Shown: piece after piece, positions 1 through 7,038 of the stretch | Position numbering within the stretch: position 1 is the first letter of the stretch | Layout of the letters: each line of letters starts with the position of its first letter | NCBI GenBank assembly: GCA_023136395.1 | Contig: JAGLRI010000022.1 | Location: forward strand, 1 to 12,469 | Length of the DNA: 12,469 nt | Reading direction: 5' to 3' | DNA from: Candidatus Bathyarchaeota archaeon | GTDB lineage: Archaea > Thermoproteota > Bathyarchaeia > Bathyarchaeales > Bathyarchaeaceae | The notes under the pieces: generated by a model | What the model saw: only the letters and a program-made list of their open reading frames with translations | What the model was told of the DNA's origin: nothing | Databases searched by the model: none | Made by a program: the position numbers and the translations under genes

Positions 1-22
1 TTTTTACATATTCTTCTGACAT
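1..22 (-). CDS. 5' end of a leftward gene, truncated by window edge
   Basis: Read on the minus strand, an ATG at 22-20 opens a frame (M-S-E-E-Y-V-K) that runs off the window. An AAGGA ribosome binding site lies about 7 nt upstream, and an A/T-rich TATA-like stretch lies at about 37-53. The gene is divergent from the peptidase gene at 131. Seven residues are too few to say what it encodes. The call rests only on the initiation signals. Confidence 0.5.
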
Positions 23-70
23 GCTCTTTCCTTCAGGATTTATATTTTAAAGGTTCAATAAAAATGCTTT

Positions 71-90
71 GTTATAGATTTATTTTTTTA
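71..90 (+). promoter_or_regulatory. Candidate TATA region for the Xaa-Pro peptidase gene
   Basis: A T/A-rich stretch (GTTATAGATTTATTTTTTTA) would place a transcription start near 105-110, giving a short leader that includes the GTGAT ribosome binding site at 121-125. A second TATA-like element at about 102-109 would instead put the transcript start on the start codon, so the assignment is uncertain. Confidence 0.3.
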
Positions 91-130
91 CGGAATCTGA
101 CAATATAACTTTACGTGGGTGTGATAAGTC

Positions 131-1207
131 TTGAATATTTTCAATAACCGAATAAAAAATATGAAGAAATCTTTAGAGAAAGAAAATTTAAATGGGTACA
201 TTGTTGCAAACGAAAAAAACATTCTGTATTTTTCAAACTTCCTAGGTGGGGTGCGATTGCTAATTCCTCGAGAAAGCGAAAATATTCTTTATGTTCGAGG
301 GGTTAATTATGAATCAGCGAAGAGAACAGCAAAAAACTGTAGGGTAAAACTCATTAAAATGGTGGAGGATGCAGATCTAAGTGTTAGAGATCAGGTTAAG
401 CGCTTAAACCTTAGTCGTATTGGGTTTGATGTAATCAATGCATCCCTATACCTGAAGCTTACTAACGTTTTGAAAGGCGTTAAATTGGAGGATCAAAGTA
501 CATTGGTGCGAGAACTTCGCGATGTAAAAGACGAAAAAGAATTGAGATATTTAAGAAAAGCAGCTGAAATCACCAGTGAAGGAATGAAAACAGCTTTTGA
601 AGTTATAAGACCTGGATTGCTAGAGTACGAGGTAGCCGCTGAAATCGAGTACGCGATGCGGAAGTTAGGTTCTAATGGGGTTGCCTTTGATTCAATAGTC
701 GCCTCGAGTGTTCGTTCAGCTTTTCCTCATGGTGGTTGTACAGATCAAAAAATTCGAAGAGATGACCTAGTGATGATTGACATTGGAGCAAAGTATCAGA
801 ATTACGTATCAGATCTAACAAGGACAGTTGTTGTTGGAAAGCTCTCACCTAAGCAACAAAAGATCTATGAGATTACGAATGAAGCTCAACAAAGAGCATT
901 TCAGGCTATTCAAGAAGGTGTTAAGGCTTGTGAAGTTGACGCGGTAGCCAGAGATTTCATCAAAAAGGAAGGTTATGAAAAGAATTTTGTTCATAATCTA
1001 GGACATGGTGTAGGTCTTGATGTACATGAAACACCCATTCTAAGTTCAGAAAATAAAAATGCTCTGAAATCAAGAAACGTAGTAACTGTTGAACCAGGAA
1101 TTTACATAACTGGTTTTGGTGGTATCCGAATAGAAGATACTGTACTGGTGCATAAGGATGGAGCAGAGAGGTTAACTAAAGCTGTTTACACTCCCGAAGT
1201 TAAGTGA
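131..1207 (+). CDS. pepQ: Xaa-Pro peptidase (M24 family, prolidase/aminopeptidase P type)
   Basis: Cytoplasmic metallopeptidase that cleaves the bond before proline in dipeptides or short peptides. The 358-residue length fits the archaeal/bacterial PepQ group. Residues 1-125 form the creatinase-like N-terminal domain and about 135-350 the pita-bread catalytic domain. All five expected metal ligands are visible: D217 (IDIGA), D228 (SDLTRT), H292 (GHGVG), E321 (VEPGIY) and E335 (RIEDT). The conserved H200 (FPH) and H299 (DVHE) are also present. The start is TTG with a GTGAT ribosome binding site 5 nt upstream; the next in-frame ATG, at 161, has no such site and would remove conserved N-terminal sequence. 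The gene stands alone. Prolidase and aminopeptidase P specificity cannot be told apart from sequence alone, so the symbol is provisional. Confidence 0.9.
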   Translation: MNIFNNRIKNMKKSLEKENLNGYIVANEKNILYFSNFLGGVRLLIPRESENILYVRGVNYESAKRTAKNCRVKLIKMVEDADLSVRDQVKRLNLSRIGFDVINASLYLKLTNVLKGVKLEDQSTLVRELRDVKDEKELRYLRKAAEITSEGMKTAFEVIRPGLLEYEVAAEIEYAMRKLGSNGVAFDSIVASSVRSAFPHGGCTDQKIRRDDLVMIDIGAKYQNYVSDLTRTVVVGKLSPKQQKIYEITNEAQQRAFQAIQEGVKACEVDAVARDFIKKEGYEKNFVHNLGHGVGLDVHETPILSSENKNALKSRNVVTVEPGIYITGFGGIRIEDTVLVHKDGAERLTKAVYTPEVK

Positions 1208-1451
1208 TAAATTGCATCTTCTTACACGCGCAAAGTTGATTATGAAGCCAATTACAAGATCAAAGGCATCTTTAAAATTATTTTCAGAATTTAAGTTAAT
1301 TAAAGCATATTTTGAGGAAAAAATTAGTAGCTTCGTAAGAACTGTTGAACAAAAATTGAATACCTAGCGTTTAGTACAATGCATAATTTATGTTATGTTT
1401 TCTAGCAGCTAGCTATCTAAACTGTTAATGAATCTTTTTTAATAGATAGTA

Positions 1452-2516
1452 CTACTGTATTCTCTTTCCGCTAATGAATTCTATGAAGCGTTGTTCTGCT
1501 TCTTCTGGAGGAAGCGATTGGAAATGATGTTTGAAGGCGTAGGCCGATATGCTTGGTAGAGACCCAGCTATTCCTCGATCAATCGCCACCTTTACCGCTC
1601 TTATGACATCTATAATGACAGAACCTGCATTGGGTGCATCGATAGTATTGAGCCTTATGTCAAGTTGCATTGGGGCTCCACCGAAGTACTGTCCTTTAAC
1701 CCAGAAATAACTGTCGCGTCGATTTTCCAAAAAGTCCACATAGTCCGTAGAGCCTGCTATAACCGCGGCTTTGTAGGGTAAAGCAGCTTCAACTGTTTTC
1801 GTTTTTATTGTCCTTTTTATATCTCTTGCCCTTTCAAGGGTGTTAAGAGACTCGGTTCCTCCTCCTACATCAAGTTGATAGGTTTCGGAAACCCTCACTC
1901 CTCGATTAGCTAACGTTTTTAAAAGAGTTTTGTGAATGATGGTAGCACCCACCTGGTCAACAAGATCATCACCAACAACTGGCAATCCAGCTTCTTCAAA
2001 GAGTTTACACCACGAAGCGTCGCTAGCAATAGCGACAGGTGTAACGTTTACAAAGGCGCATCTGGCTTTGATTGCTTCTCTAGCGTACCATCGTGAAGCT
2101 TCCAAGGATCCACTAGGAAGAAGGTTGATGATTATCTCTGCATTGTTCTCCCTAAGCTTTTTAGCTACGTTAACTTCTTTACTGTCATCAATTTTAACCA
2201 CCTTTTTCAGATATTCACCTACACCATCTAAAATAGGTCCTTTCATAACGGGTACATTTAGTTGAGGGGGCGCAGCAAATTTTGGTGTGTTGTTTGGAGG
2301 GGAGAAAATGGCTTCTGACAAATCCCTCTTTACCTTTCTTGCATCAATGTCAAATGCAGAAACAAATTCGATGTCCCGTGGATGGTATCCTCCAAGAAAT
2401 AAATGCCTTAATCCTATCTCCTTCTCTTCTTCTGCATCTCTATAATAACTGAGTCCTTGAACCACTGCCGATGCGCAATTTCCTATACCAATTAACGCAA
2501 CCTTGATTTTAGACAT
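1452..2516 (-). CDS. ino1: myo-inositol-1-phosphate synthase (L-myo-inositol-1-phosphate synthase)
   Basis: Converts glucose 6-phosphate to inositol 1-phosphate using NAD. In archaea the product feeds archaetidylinositol-type lipids and, in some hyperthermophiles, inositol-phosphate solutes. The 354-residue protein has the short archaeal/actinobacterial length. The N-terminal Rossmann motif is G10-I-G-N-C-A-S. The core motifs follow in order: a GDDLVDQVGATI block at 182-193, DVGGGTESLNT at 216-226, the lysine-rich IKRTIKTKT segment at 233-241, STDYVDFL at 256-263, and DAPNAG at 293-298 with IDVIRAVK following. The lysines at 234, 240, 274 and 309 are candidates for the active-site set, but I assign them by position only. 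The ATG has no ribosome binding site, and a strong TATA box sits about 29 nt upstream, which points to a leaderless message. It is transcribed divergently from the GlyRS gene. Confidence 0.93.
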   Translation of the reverse strand: MSKIKVALIGIGNCASAVVQGLSYYRDAEEEKEIGLRHLFLGGYHPRDIEFVSAFDIDARKVKRDLSEAIFSPPNNTPKFAAPPQLNVPVMKGPILDGVGEYLKKVVKIDDSKEVNVAKKLRENNAEIIINLLPSGSLEASRWYAREAIKARCAFVNVTPVAIASDASWCKLFEEAGLPVVGDDLVDQVGATIIHKTLLKTLANRGVRVSETYQLDVGGGTESLNTLERARDIKRTIKTKTVEAALPYKAAVIAGSTDYVDFLENRRDSYFWVKGQYFGGAPMQLDIRLNTIDAPNAGSVIIDVIRAVKVAIDRGIAGSLPSISAYAFKHHFQSLPPEEAEQRFIEFISGKRIQ

Positions 2517-2537
2517 AATACGAATCAGCTACCATAT

Positions 2538-2552
2538 TGATATATATAATTT
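2538..2552 (-). promoter_or_regulatory. TATA box of the inositol-phosphate synthase gene
   Basis: On the minus strand the sequence reads AATTATATATATCAA. Its centre lies about 29 nt from the ATG at 2516, which places the transcript start within a few bases of the start codon. No Shine-Dalgarno sequence lies between. Confidence 0.65.
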
Positions 2553-2666
2553 GCACTCAAAAACTTGCTGTTCTCTTACATCTCCTCAAAGAGAGTATTT
2601 TTACCATTCAAACTAGCTTAGATTTCTGCTCTCTTTTTTCAAAGTCCTGAAATAAAACAACGTTTG

Positions 2667-2680
2667 TTTTATATTAAATA
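2667..2680 (+). promoter_or_regulatory. TATA box of the glycyl-tRNA synthetase gene
   Basis: TTTTATATTAAATA lies in the 215-nt divergent spacer. Standard archaeal spacing puts transcription start near 2697, giving a leader of about 35 nt that contains the ribosome binding site at 2717-2724. Confidence 0.55.
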
Positions 2681-2731
2681 ACTTCTTAATGGTTGTAACC
2701 GTTGTTAAACAGAGATGGAGTTGAAGTATTA

Positions 2732-4279
2732 ATGCAATCCCTTGATAAGTTTGAAATTATTAGTGAGCTGGCGAGGCGGCGAGGATTCTTTTGGCCTGCT
2801 AGTGAAATTTATGGCGGTATAAGTGGTTTTATAGTGTTTGGACCGTTAGGTTCGGTTTTAAAGAGGAGGATTGAAGACAAGTTACGAGACCGTTTCATTC
2901 GCAGACTTGGGTTCTTCGAGATAGAGTCCCCAGTAATTATGTTGGGAAAGGTGTTTGAAGCCTCAGGCCACGTTAATAACTTCAGGGAACCCATGGTTAC
3001 TTGTAAGGGGTGTAAACGAAATTTTCGAGCTGACCACCTGCTTCAAGAATTTGCGAGGATGAGTAGTACAGAAACTGAAAAACTCAGCCTTCAAGAGTTG
3101 ATGGACCAGATCGATAAAAAAGGGATTCAATGCCCTGAGTGTGGTGGAACCTTTTATAACCCTCAACAATTTCTGACCATGTTTTCCACAACCCTTGGAC
3201 CATATTCTGAAGAGATTGGCTATGGTCGTCCAGAAGCTGCTCAGGGAATTTTTGTGGAGTTTAAACGTCTCTACGAATGTGTTCGAGGGAGACTCCCCTT
3301 TGCAGTCGCTCAGATAGGTCACGCATTGAGGAACGAGATCTCGCCGAGACAGGGGCCCATAAGGCTTAGGGAGTTTACTATCATGGATCTCGAGCTCTTC
3401 TTTGACCCAGAAGAACCACACTGTTCTATGTTAAAAGAGGTGGAAAAAGAAGTTCTAAGGTTGATTCCCGCTGAAATTAGATTGAGGGGAGAGGAGAAAC
3501 CAATCATGGTCACAGCTGATGAAGCTTTAAACAAGGGTTACATCAAAACGGAGTGGCAAGCATTTTTCATGGCCTTATCCAAGCGCTTTCTAGTTGAATT
3601 AGGGATACCTGAAGATAAACAACGATTCATCGAGAAATTGGACTGGGAAAAGGCTCATTATTCTGCGCAAGGCTTTGATCAAGAAATCTATCTTGAAAGG
3701 TGGGGGTGGGTTGAGATCTCGGGTCACAACTATCGGACAAATTACGATCTTAAGTGCCATATGGAGGCTAGTGGCATTGATTTAAGGGTATTTAAACGTG
3801 CAAAAACTAAAGAGAAGAGTGGACGATTCTTTCCACACGTGGTCGAACCTAGCTTTGGATCTGATCGATTAGTTTATGCCACTCTAGAATATGCCCACAA
3901 AACAAAGGAAGGCAGGACGCTATTAAGTCTCCCACGTGATGTAGCGCCCATACAGTTAAATATTTTTCCACTTGTAAGTAAAGAAGGCTTACCCGAGAAG
4001 GCGAAACAATTGCATCAAAAGTTAATTAATGAAGGTTTTATGGTAGAATATGATGAGTCGGGATCCATCGGAAGAAGGTATGCACGAGCTGACGAGGTGG
4101 GTATCCCATTGGGAATAACCATTGATTATCAAACACTTGAGGACGACACTGTAACTTTGCGTGATCGCGATACATGGAGACAGGTTAGAAACAAAATTGA
4201 AAAACTTTCTGAATTATTACATGTCTACTTCGACTATAAAATAGAATTTAAAGATCTAGGACATCCAATCGAAAAATAG
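2732..4279 (+). CDS. glyS: glycyl-tRNA synthetase (archaeal/eukaryotic alpha2 type)
   Basis: Class IIa aminoacyl-tRNA synthetase that charges tRNA-Gly with glycine in the cytoplasm. With the start chosen here it has 515 residues. Visible parts in order: the N-terminal helix and RRGFFWP/EIYGG motif (16-29), a motif 1 region (about 45-70), a zinc-finger-like pair of CxxC motifs (C91/C94 and C134/C137), motif 2 (R200-N-E, then RLREFTIMDLE), motif 3 (EPSFGSDR, 372-379) and the anticodon-binding domain from about 403 onward. The frame is open back to a TTG at 2702, but the ATG at 2732 is preceded at 7-nt spacing by GGAGTTGA, a near-perfect ribosome binding site, and fits the usual family N terminus. 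The gene is monocistronic, followed by a terminator-like hairpin. Archaeal annotation also uses the symbol glyQS. Confidence 0.95.
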   Translation: MQSLDKFEIISELARRRGFFWPASEIYGGISGFIVFGPLGSVLKRRIEDKLRDRFIRRLGFFEIESPVIMLGKVFEASGHVNNFREPMVTCKGCKRNFRADHLLQEFARMSSTETEKLSLQELMDQIDKKGIQCPECGGTFYNPQQFLTMFSTTLGPYSEEIGYGRPEAAQGIFVEFKRLYECVRGRLPFAVAQIGHALRNEISPRQGPIRLREFTIMDLELFFDPEEPHCSMLKEVEKEVLRLIPAEIRLRGEEKPIMVTADEALNKGYIKTEWQAFFMALSKRFLVELGIPEDKQRFIEKLDWEKAHYSAQGFDQEIYLERWGWVEISGHNYRTNYDLKCHMEASGIDLRVFKRAKTKEKSGRFFPHVVEPSFGSDRLVYATLEYAHKTKEGRTLLSLPRDVAPIQLNIFPLVSKEGLPEKAKQLHQKLINEGFMVEYDESGSIGRRYARADEVGIPLGITIDYQTLEDDTVTLRDRDTWRQVRNKIEKLSELLHVYFDYKIEFKDLGHPIEK

Positions 4280-4296
4280 CAAGATTGCTTGTTTTT
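4278..4296 (+). terminator. Hairpin plus T-tract terminator after glycyl-tRNA synthetase
   Basis: AGCAAG (4278-4283) can pair with CTTGTT (4288-4293, one G-U pair) around a 4-nt loop, running into a T run to 4296. A second T run follows at about 4302. The stem begins inside the TAG stop codon. T-tracts alone terminate archaeal transcription; the hairpin may be incidental. Confidence 0.45.
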
Positions 4297-4329
4297 CTAC
4301 ATTTTTCACATTACTCTTTTAAGTTTTTC

Positions 4330-4347
4330 TGATATTATATATAATAA
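4330..4347 (+). promoter_or_regulatory. TATA-rich promoter of the DUF47-endA pair
   Basis: TGATATTATATATAATAA lies 19-36 nt before the ATG at 4366. Typical spacing would put the start of transcription very near 4357-4365, which would crowd or exclude the GAGGAG ribosome binding site at 4354-4359. The exact TATA register is therefore uncertain. Confidence 0.45.
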
Positions 4348-4365
4348 GAAAATGAGGAGCAGATC

Positions 4366-5025
4366 ATGGTTTTCCCGGTAGAAGCAGAAGAGCGATTAAA
4401 ACGGAGAGCACTTAACACCTGTCAAGATCATTTTAGAACTGTTTTGGAAATTGCCCGTAAAGTCACTCAGATGTTTGGTAGCTTTGCTAATGATGATATA
4501 AAATCTGCAAAAGACGTGTTCACAGAGATCCAAAAGCTAGAGGACGAAGTCGATTCTGTAAGACGCAAGGCTATACAAGAACTTGCAGAGATAGGCGGAA
4601 TTTTAACGAATCGAGAGGACTTTCTTCGTTTTGTCAATCAAAGTAACGAGATCGCTGACTTTTGCACGAGTATAGCCTTTCGATTGATAGCGGTAATGGA
4701 GAAAGGAGGGAACAGGCACTCTGACATAACGAAAGGACTAGTGAAACTTTCAGAGGGAATGTTTGAAACTGTCACAAAGCTTAGAGAGATCACTATGACA
4801 CTGAACTACAGTCCGATAAAAGCTCTAGAAAAGGCTAGGGAAGTCGAGACTGCTGAAAGAATCGTTGACGATCTTTTCCGAGAGTTGGAAATAAAAATCC
4901 TTAATAGTAACTTAGAAATTCCCACATTGCTTCTCTTACGGGATATAACTCAACTACTAGAAGACATCTCGGATAAAGCTCAAGACGCCTCGGACGCTGC
5001 TTGTATATTAGCATTCACAATGTAA
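4366..5025 (+). CDS. DUF47 / PhoU-like protein (TIGR00153-type, Pit phosphate transporter accessory family)
   Basis: All-helical cytoplasmic protein of the PhoU-related DUF47 family, usually linked to Pit-type phosphate uptake or its control. The 219-residue length is normal for the family. PhoU-like acidic motifs are visible: E59xxxD63 followed by VRR, E95xxD98, a VETAERIVDDL block at 160-170, and the C-terminal RDITQLLEDISDKAQDASD segment (192-210) that typifies the family and may bind metal. The ATG is preceded by GAGGAG at 6-nt spacing. No phosphate transporter gene is in view, so a transport role rests only on family knowledge. The next gene, endA, starts 12 nt after the stop, suggesting a shared transcript although no functional link between the two is known to me. 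Confidence 0.88.
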   Translation: MVFPVEAEERLKRRALNTCQDHFRTVLEIARKVTQMFGSFANDDIKSAKDVFTEIQKLEDEVDSVRRKAIQELAEIGGILTNREDFLRFVNQSNEIADFCTSIAFRLIAVMEKGGNRHSDITKGLVKLSEGMFETVTKLREITMTLNYSPIKALEKAREVETAERIVDDLFRELEIKILNSNLEIPTLLLLRDITQLLEDISDKAQDASDAACILAFTM

Positions 5026-5037
5026 CAAGGAATGAAA

Positions 5038-5595
5038 ATGTCAACGAAAATTGAAACAGAATTTATCGAAAACTTTCTAGTAGTTTGGGATCCAAAGAAG
5101 GGCTCTGAGCTCTTCAAGCTCGGATACTACGGAAAACCAATGGGCATACCAAAACCCAAAACTGCCGATTTTAACGTCCCTCTAATTCTCGGCCTCATGG
5201 AGGGTCTCTACTTGATGAAAAAGGGTATTCTTACCGTGTTTGAAGGACAAAAAAGAACTAAAGTCAGCCTTAGGACACTACACAGAAGAGCCAGAAAGCT
5301 CCATGAAAAATTTGATTTGAAGTATGCAGTTTATCGTGACATACGAAACCGAGGGCTCATCGTCACACCGGGAATAAAATACGGTTGCGACTTCGCAGTA
5401 TACAAAGAAGGACCCGGCATTGACCACGCACCTTATATGATTTCAGTAAAGAAGAAGAATAACGAAATCACCGCAACTGAAATAGTGAAAGCAGGACGGC
5501 TCGCAACAACAGTGAGGAAAAGGTTCATAATCGCAATACCCGACCTGCAAGCGGAGCAAATAGAATATCTAATTTTTAAATGGTTTAAAGCATAG
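5038..5595 (+). CDS. endA: tRNA-splicing endonuclease, homotetramer type
   Basis: Cuts pre-tRNA introns at bulge-helix-bulge structures. The 185-residue length matches the alpha4 (Methanocaldococcus-type) single-unit enzyme rather than the duplicated alpha2 form. The catalytic triad is present by alignment to known EndA: Y122 (in CDFAVY), H130 (in IDHAPY) and K161 (in TVRKRF). H-to-K spacing is 31 residues, as in the M. jannaschii enzyme; Y-to-H spacing is 8, a shorter loop than usual. The N-terminal domain covers about 1-85. An ATG at 5032 is also in frame, but AAGGA at 5027-5031 leaves no spacer there and 6 nt before the ATG at 5038, so the latter is preferred. It probably shares the DUF47 promoter. 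Crenarchaeal-type alpha2beta2 enzymes need a second subunit, and none is in view. Confidence 0.92.
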   Translation: MSTKIETEFIENFLVVWDPKKGSELFKLGYYGKPMGIPKPKTADFNVPLILGLMEGLYLMKKGILTVFEGQKRTKVSLRTLHRRARKLHEKFDLKYAVYRDIRNRGLIVTPGIKYGCDFAVYKEGPGIDHAPYMISVKKKNNEITATEIVKAGRLATTVRKRFIIAIPDLQAEQIEYLIFKWFKA

Positions 5596-5763
5596 AATGC
5601 CATTCCCTAGATCTACCTAAAATATTCTTAACGGATTTCGAAACTAAATAATATCAATTAAATCATGTTATCTACTTGGTAATTTTCATATTTATTTTTC
5701 AATAGCACAAATGTTTCTTCCTTATACTCATACATACCTTCCCTTAGAAAAAAGATCTCACTT

Positions 5764-5779
5764 TCCTAAAGTATATAAC
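5764..5779 (+). promoter_or_regulatory. BRE/TATA promoter core of the cysteine-rich protein gene
   Basis: TCCTAAAGTATATAAC contains a clear TATA box preceded by a BRE-like CTAAAG. Standard spacing puts the transcript start near 5800, beyond the ATG at 5792, which is the main reason for starting the gene at 5816. The core matches the cooC promoter at 9384-9399 almost base for base. Confidence 0.6.
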
Positions 5780-5815
5780 TGAGGCCGAAACATGATAGGG
5801 AAAGAGGCAGAAAGT

Positions 5816-6169
5816 ATGGCATTAGAATTGAGTCGTCAAAAGGTGCGAAAGCAAGCACTAGCCCAATTTAAACATATAAGAACATGCGTACTAGCTAGGG
5901 AACTTTGCCTCCTTATCCGCACTCGTAGAGCAACACTAAATAAAGAAGATGTTCAAACTTGCTGTGGGGTCATCTCAAAGTTATGTAAAGAGGCAGGTTG
6001 TGACGAAGCAAGCGATCTATGCGCTAAGGCCGTTGAAGCTGTTACAGAAAGTGAAGAACCTTATCTTGCGCTTTGTGAGAAAAGCTGTAATAAATGCAGC
6101 GAATCTAGAATACCCAGGCAACCTACACCATCTAGACCAACACCTGATAGAACCGTGTATGTTGCTTAA
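5816..6169 (+). CDS. Small cysteine-rich helical protein, function unknown
   Basis: I do not recognise this family. With this start it has 117 residues, ten of them cysteine. Numbered from this ATG the cysteines are at 24, 31, 49, 50, 57, 62, 69, 87, 91 and 94. They form three Cx6C pairs (24/31, 50/57, 62/69) in sequence that looks helical, plus a CxxxCxxC cluster near the end of the helical part. A Pro/Thr/Arg-rich tail of about 20 residues closes the protein. Seven-residue spacing puts each pair on one helix face, which suits either metal binding or disulfides in a four-helix bundle. There is no signal peptide or membrane segment. An upstream ATG at 5792 is in frame, but the TATA box lies too close to it; GAGG at 5804-5807 serves the ATG at 5816. 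It is flanked by endA and a phosphoribosyltransferase gene on the same strand, with its own promoter. Confidence 0.75.
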   Translation: MALELSRQKVRKQALAQFKHIRTCVLARELCLLIRTRRATLNKEDVQTCCGVISKLCKEAGCDEASDLCAKAVEAVTESEEPYLALCEKSCNKCSESRIPRQPTPSRPTPDRTVYVA

Positions 6170-6346
6170 AAAGATGAAAAAAGGCGACGAAATCTAACTT
6201 TAATATCTTTAATTTCACTAAGAGTTTAACACCAAATCAATTCTTAACCTCTCTTCTAAATGCTAACTTGTGTTATAGTAGTACCTAATTTCAAGTATGT
6301 GGAAAAACATTTATGGTTTCTTTTGGATAACCCAAAAGGGATCTTC

Positions 6347-6991
6347 ATGTCAAACTCTAAATTTGAGTGCGAAATTATGGACTGGAACTTATTTTACAAT
6401 CTCTCTAAGATATTAGTAAAGAAGATCAACAACTTCAATTATAAACCAAACATAATAATTGGCTTAGCTAGAGGAGGTTGGGTTCTAGCTAGAATACTTT
6501 GCGACTTCCTTGGGGTTAAGGACCTTATAAGTTTGGCTGTAGAGCACTGGGGTATTACTGCAACCCCAGATGGCAAAGCAAAGCTAAAGTATCCATTTAA
6601 CTTGGATTTGAAAGGAAAAAGAGTTTTAGTTGTGGATGACATCACTGACACAGGAGAGAGTATGCAGATTGCGATTGATTATATTAAATCGTTGAACCCG
6701 GATGAAATTAAGACAGCTACCCTAAGAAATATTAAAGGCTCCAAATTTGTTCCAGACTATATCGCTGAGGAAATAACGTGGCGGTGGGTTATATTTCCTT
6801 GGAACTTTACAGAGGATGCGTGTAATCTTATTTCCCAAATTCTAAATCACAAAGAGACAGGTGTTAACATTAAGCAAATAAAATATAAATTAAAACAAAA
6901 TTTCAAGATCGTTGTTGAAGAAAACATAATAAAAGAAATTTTGGGGGAACTTAAACGGAGAGAAGCATCCAAAAGCTTAGATATGAACTGA
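6347..6991 (+). CDS. Purine-type phosphoribosyltransferase with C-terminal extension
   Basis: Type I phosphoribosyltransferase, probably salvaging a purine base with PRPP in the cytoplasm. Numbered from the chosen ATG (214 residues), it shows GLARGGWVLARILCDFLGV at 39-57 and the PRPP-binding loop VVDDITDTGES at 95-105, with the paired aspartates D97 and D98. This is the archaeal Hpt/Gpt-like form with a WGITATPDG flexible-loop region near 68-76. Residues 167-214 extend past the catalytic fold and read like a small lysine-rich winged helix, which is inferred. The frame is open to an ATG at 6260, but that has no ribosome binding site and its extra 29 residues do not resemble the family; a GGGATC stretch precedes the ATG at 6347. 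It converges with the MTA phosphorylase gene, which releases a free purine base, so a salvage link is plausible. Substrate base is not assignable. Confidence 0.85.
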   Translation: MSNSKFECEIMDWNLFYNLSKILVKKINNFNYKPNIIIGLARGGWVLARILCDFLGVKDLISLAVEHWGITATPDGKAKLKYPFNLDLKGKRVLVVDDITDTGESMQIAIDYIKSLNPDEIKTATLRNIKGSKFVPDYIAEEITWRWVIFPWNFTEDACNLISQILNHKETGVNIKQIKYKLKQNFKIVVEENIIKEILGELKRREASKSLDMN

Positions 6992-7029
6992 ATTTTTCTC
7001 TTGATACGAAAAACTTTTCTTTTTTCTTT
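6992..7029 (+). terminator. T-tract terminator between convergent genes
   Basis: The 47-nt spacer between the convergent phosphoribosyltransferase and MTA phosphorylase genes carries T runs on the plus strand (6993-6998 and 7014-7029), consistent with archaeal U-tract termination of the rightward gene. On the minus strand a shorter T run at about 7008-7013 may serve the leftward gene. Confidence 0.5.
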
Positions 7030-7038
7030 AATGATCTT

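Noticed and set aside
1242..1328. 28-residue frame downstream of the peptidase (M-K-P-I-T-R-S-K...), extendable if one A is removed from a seven-A run
   Set aside because: No ribosome binding site, very short, and the extension needs an assumed indel. Too weak to call a gene or pseudogene.
1936..2265. 109-codon plus-strand frame inside the inositol-phosphate synthase gene
   Set aside because: It is antisense to a confidently identified gene and shows no family features; a shadow frame.
2963..3421. 152-codon minus-strand frame inside the GlyRS gene
   Set aside because: Antisense shadow of conserved synthetase motifs.
5949..6197. 82-codon frame overlapping the cysteine-rich gene
   Set aside because: The cysteine-rich frame has the promoter, ribosome binding site and ordered cysteine pattern; this overlapping frame has none.
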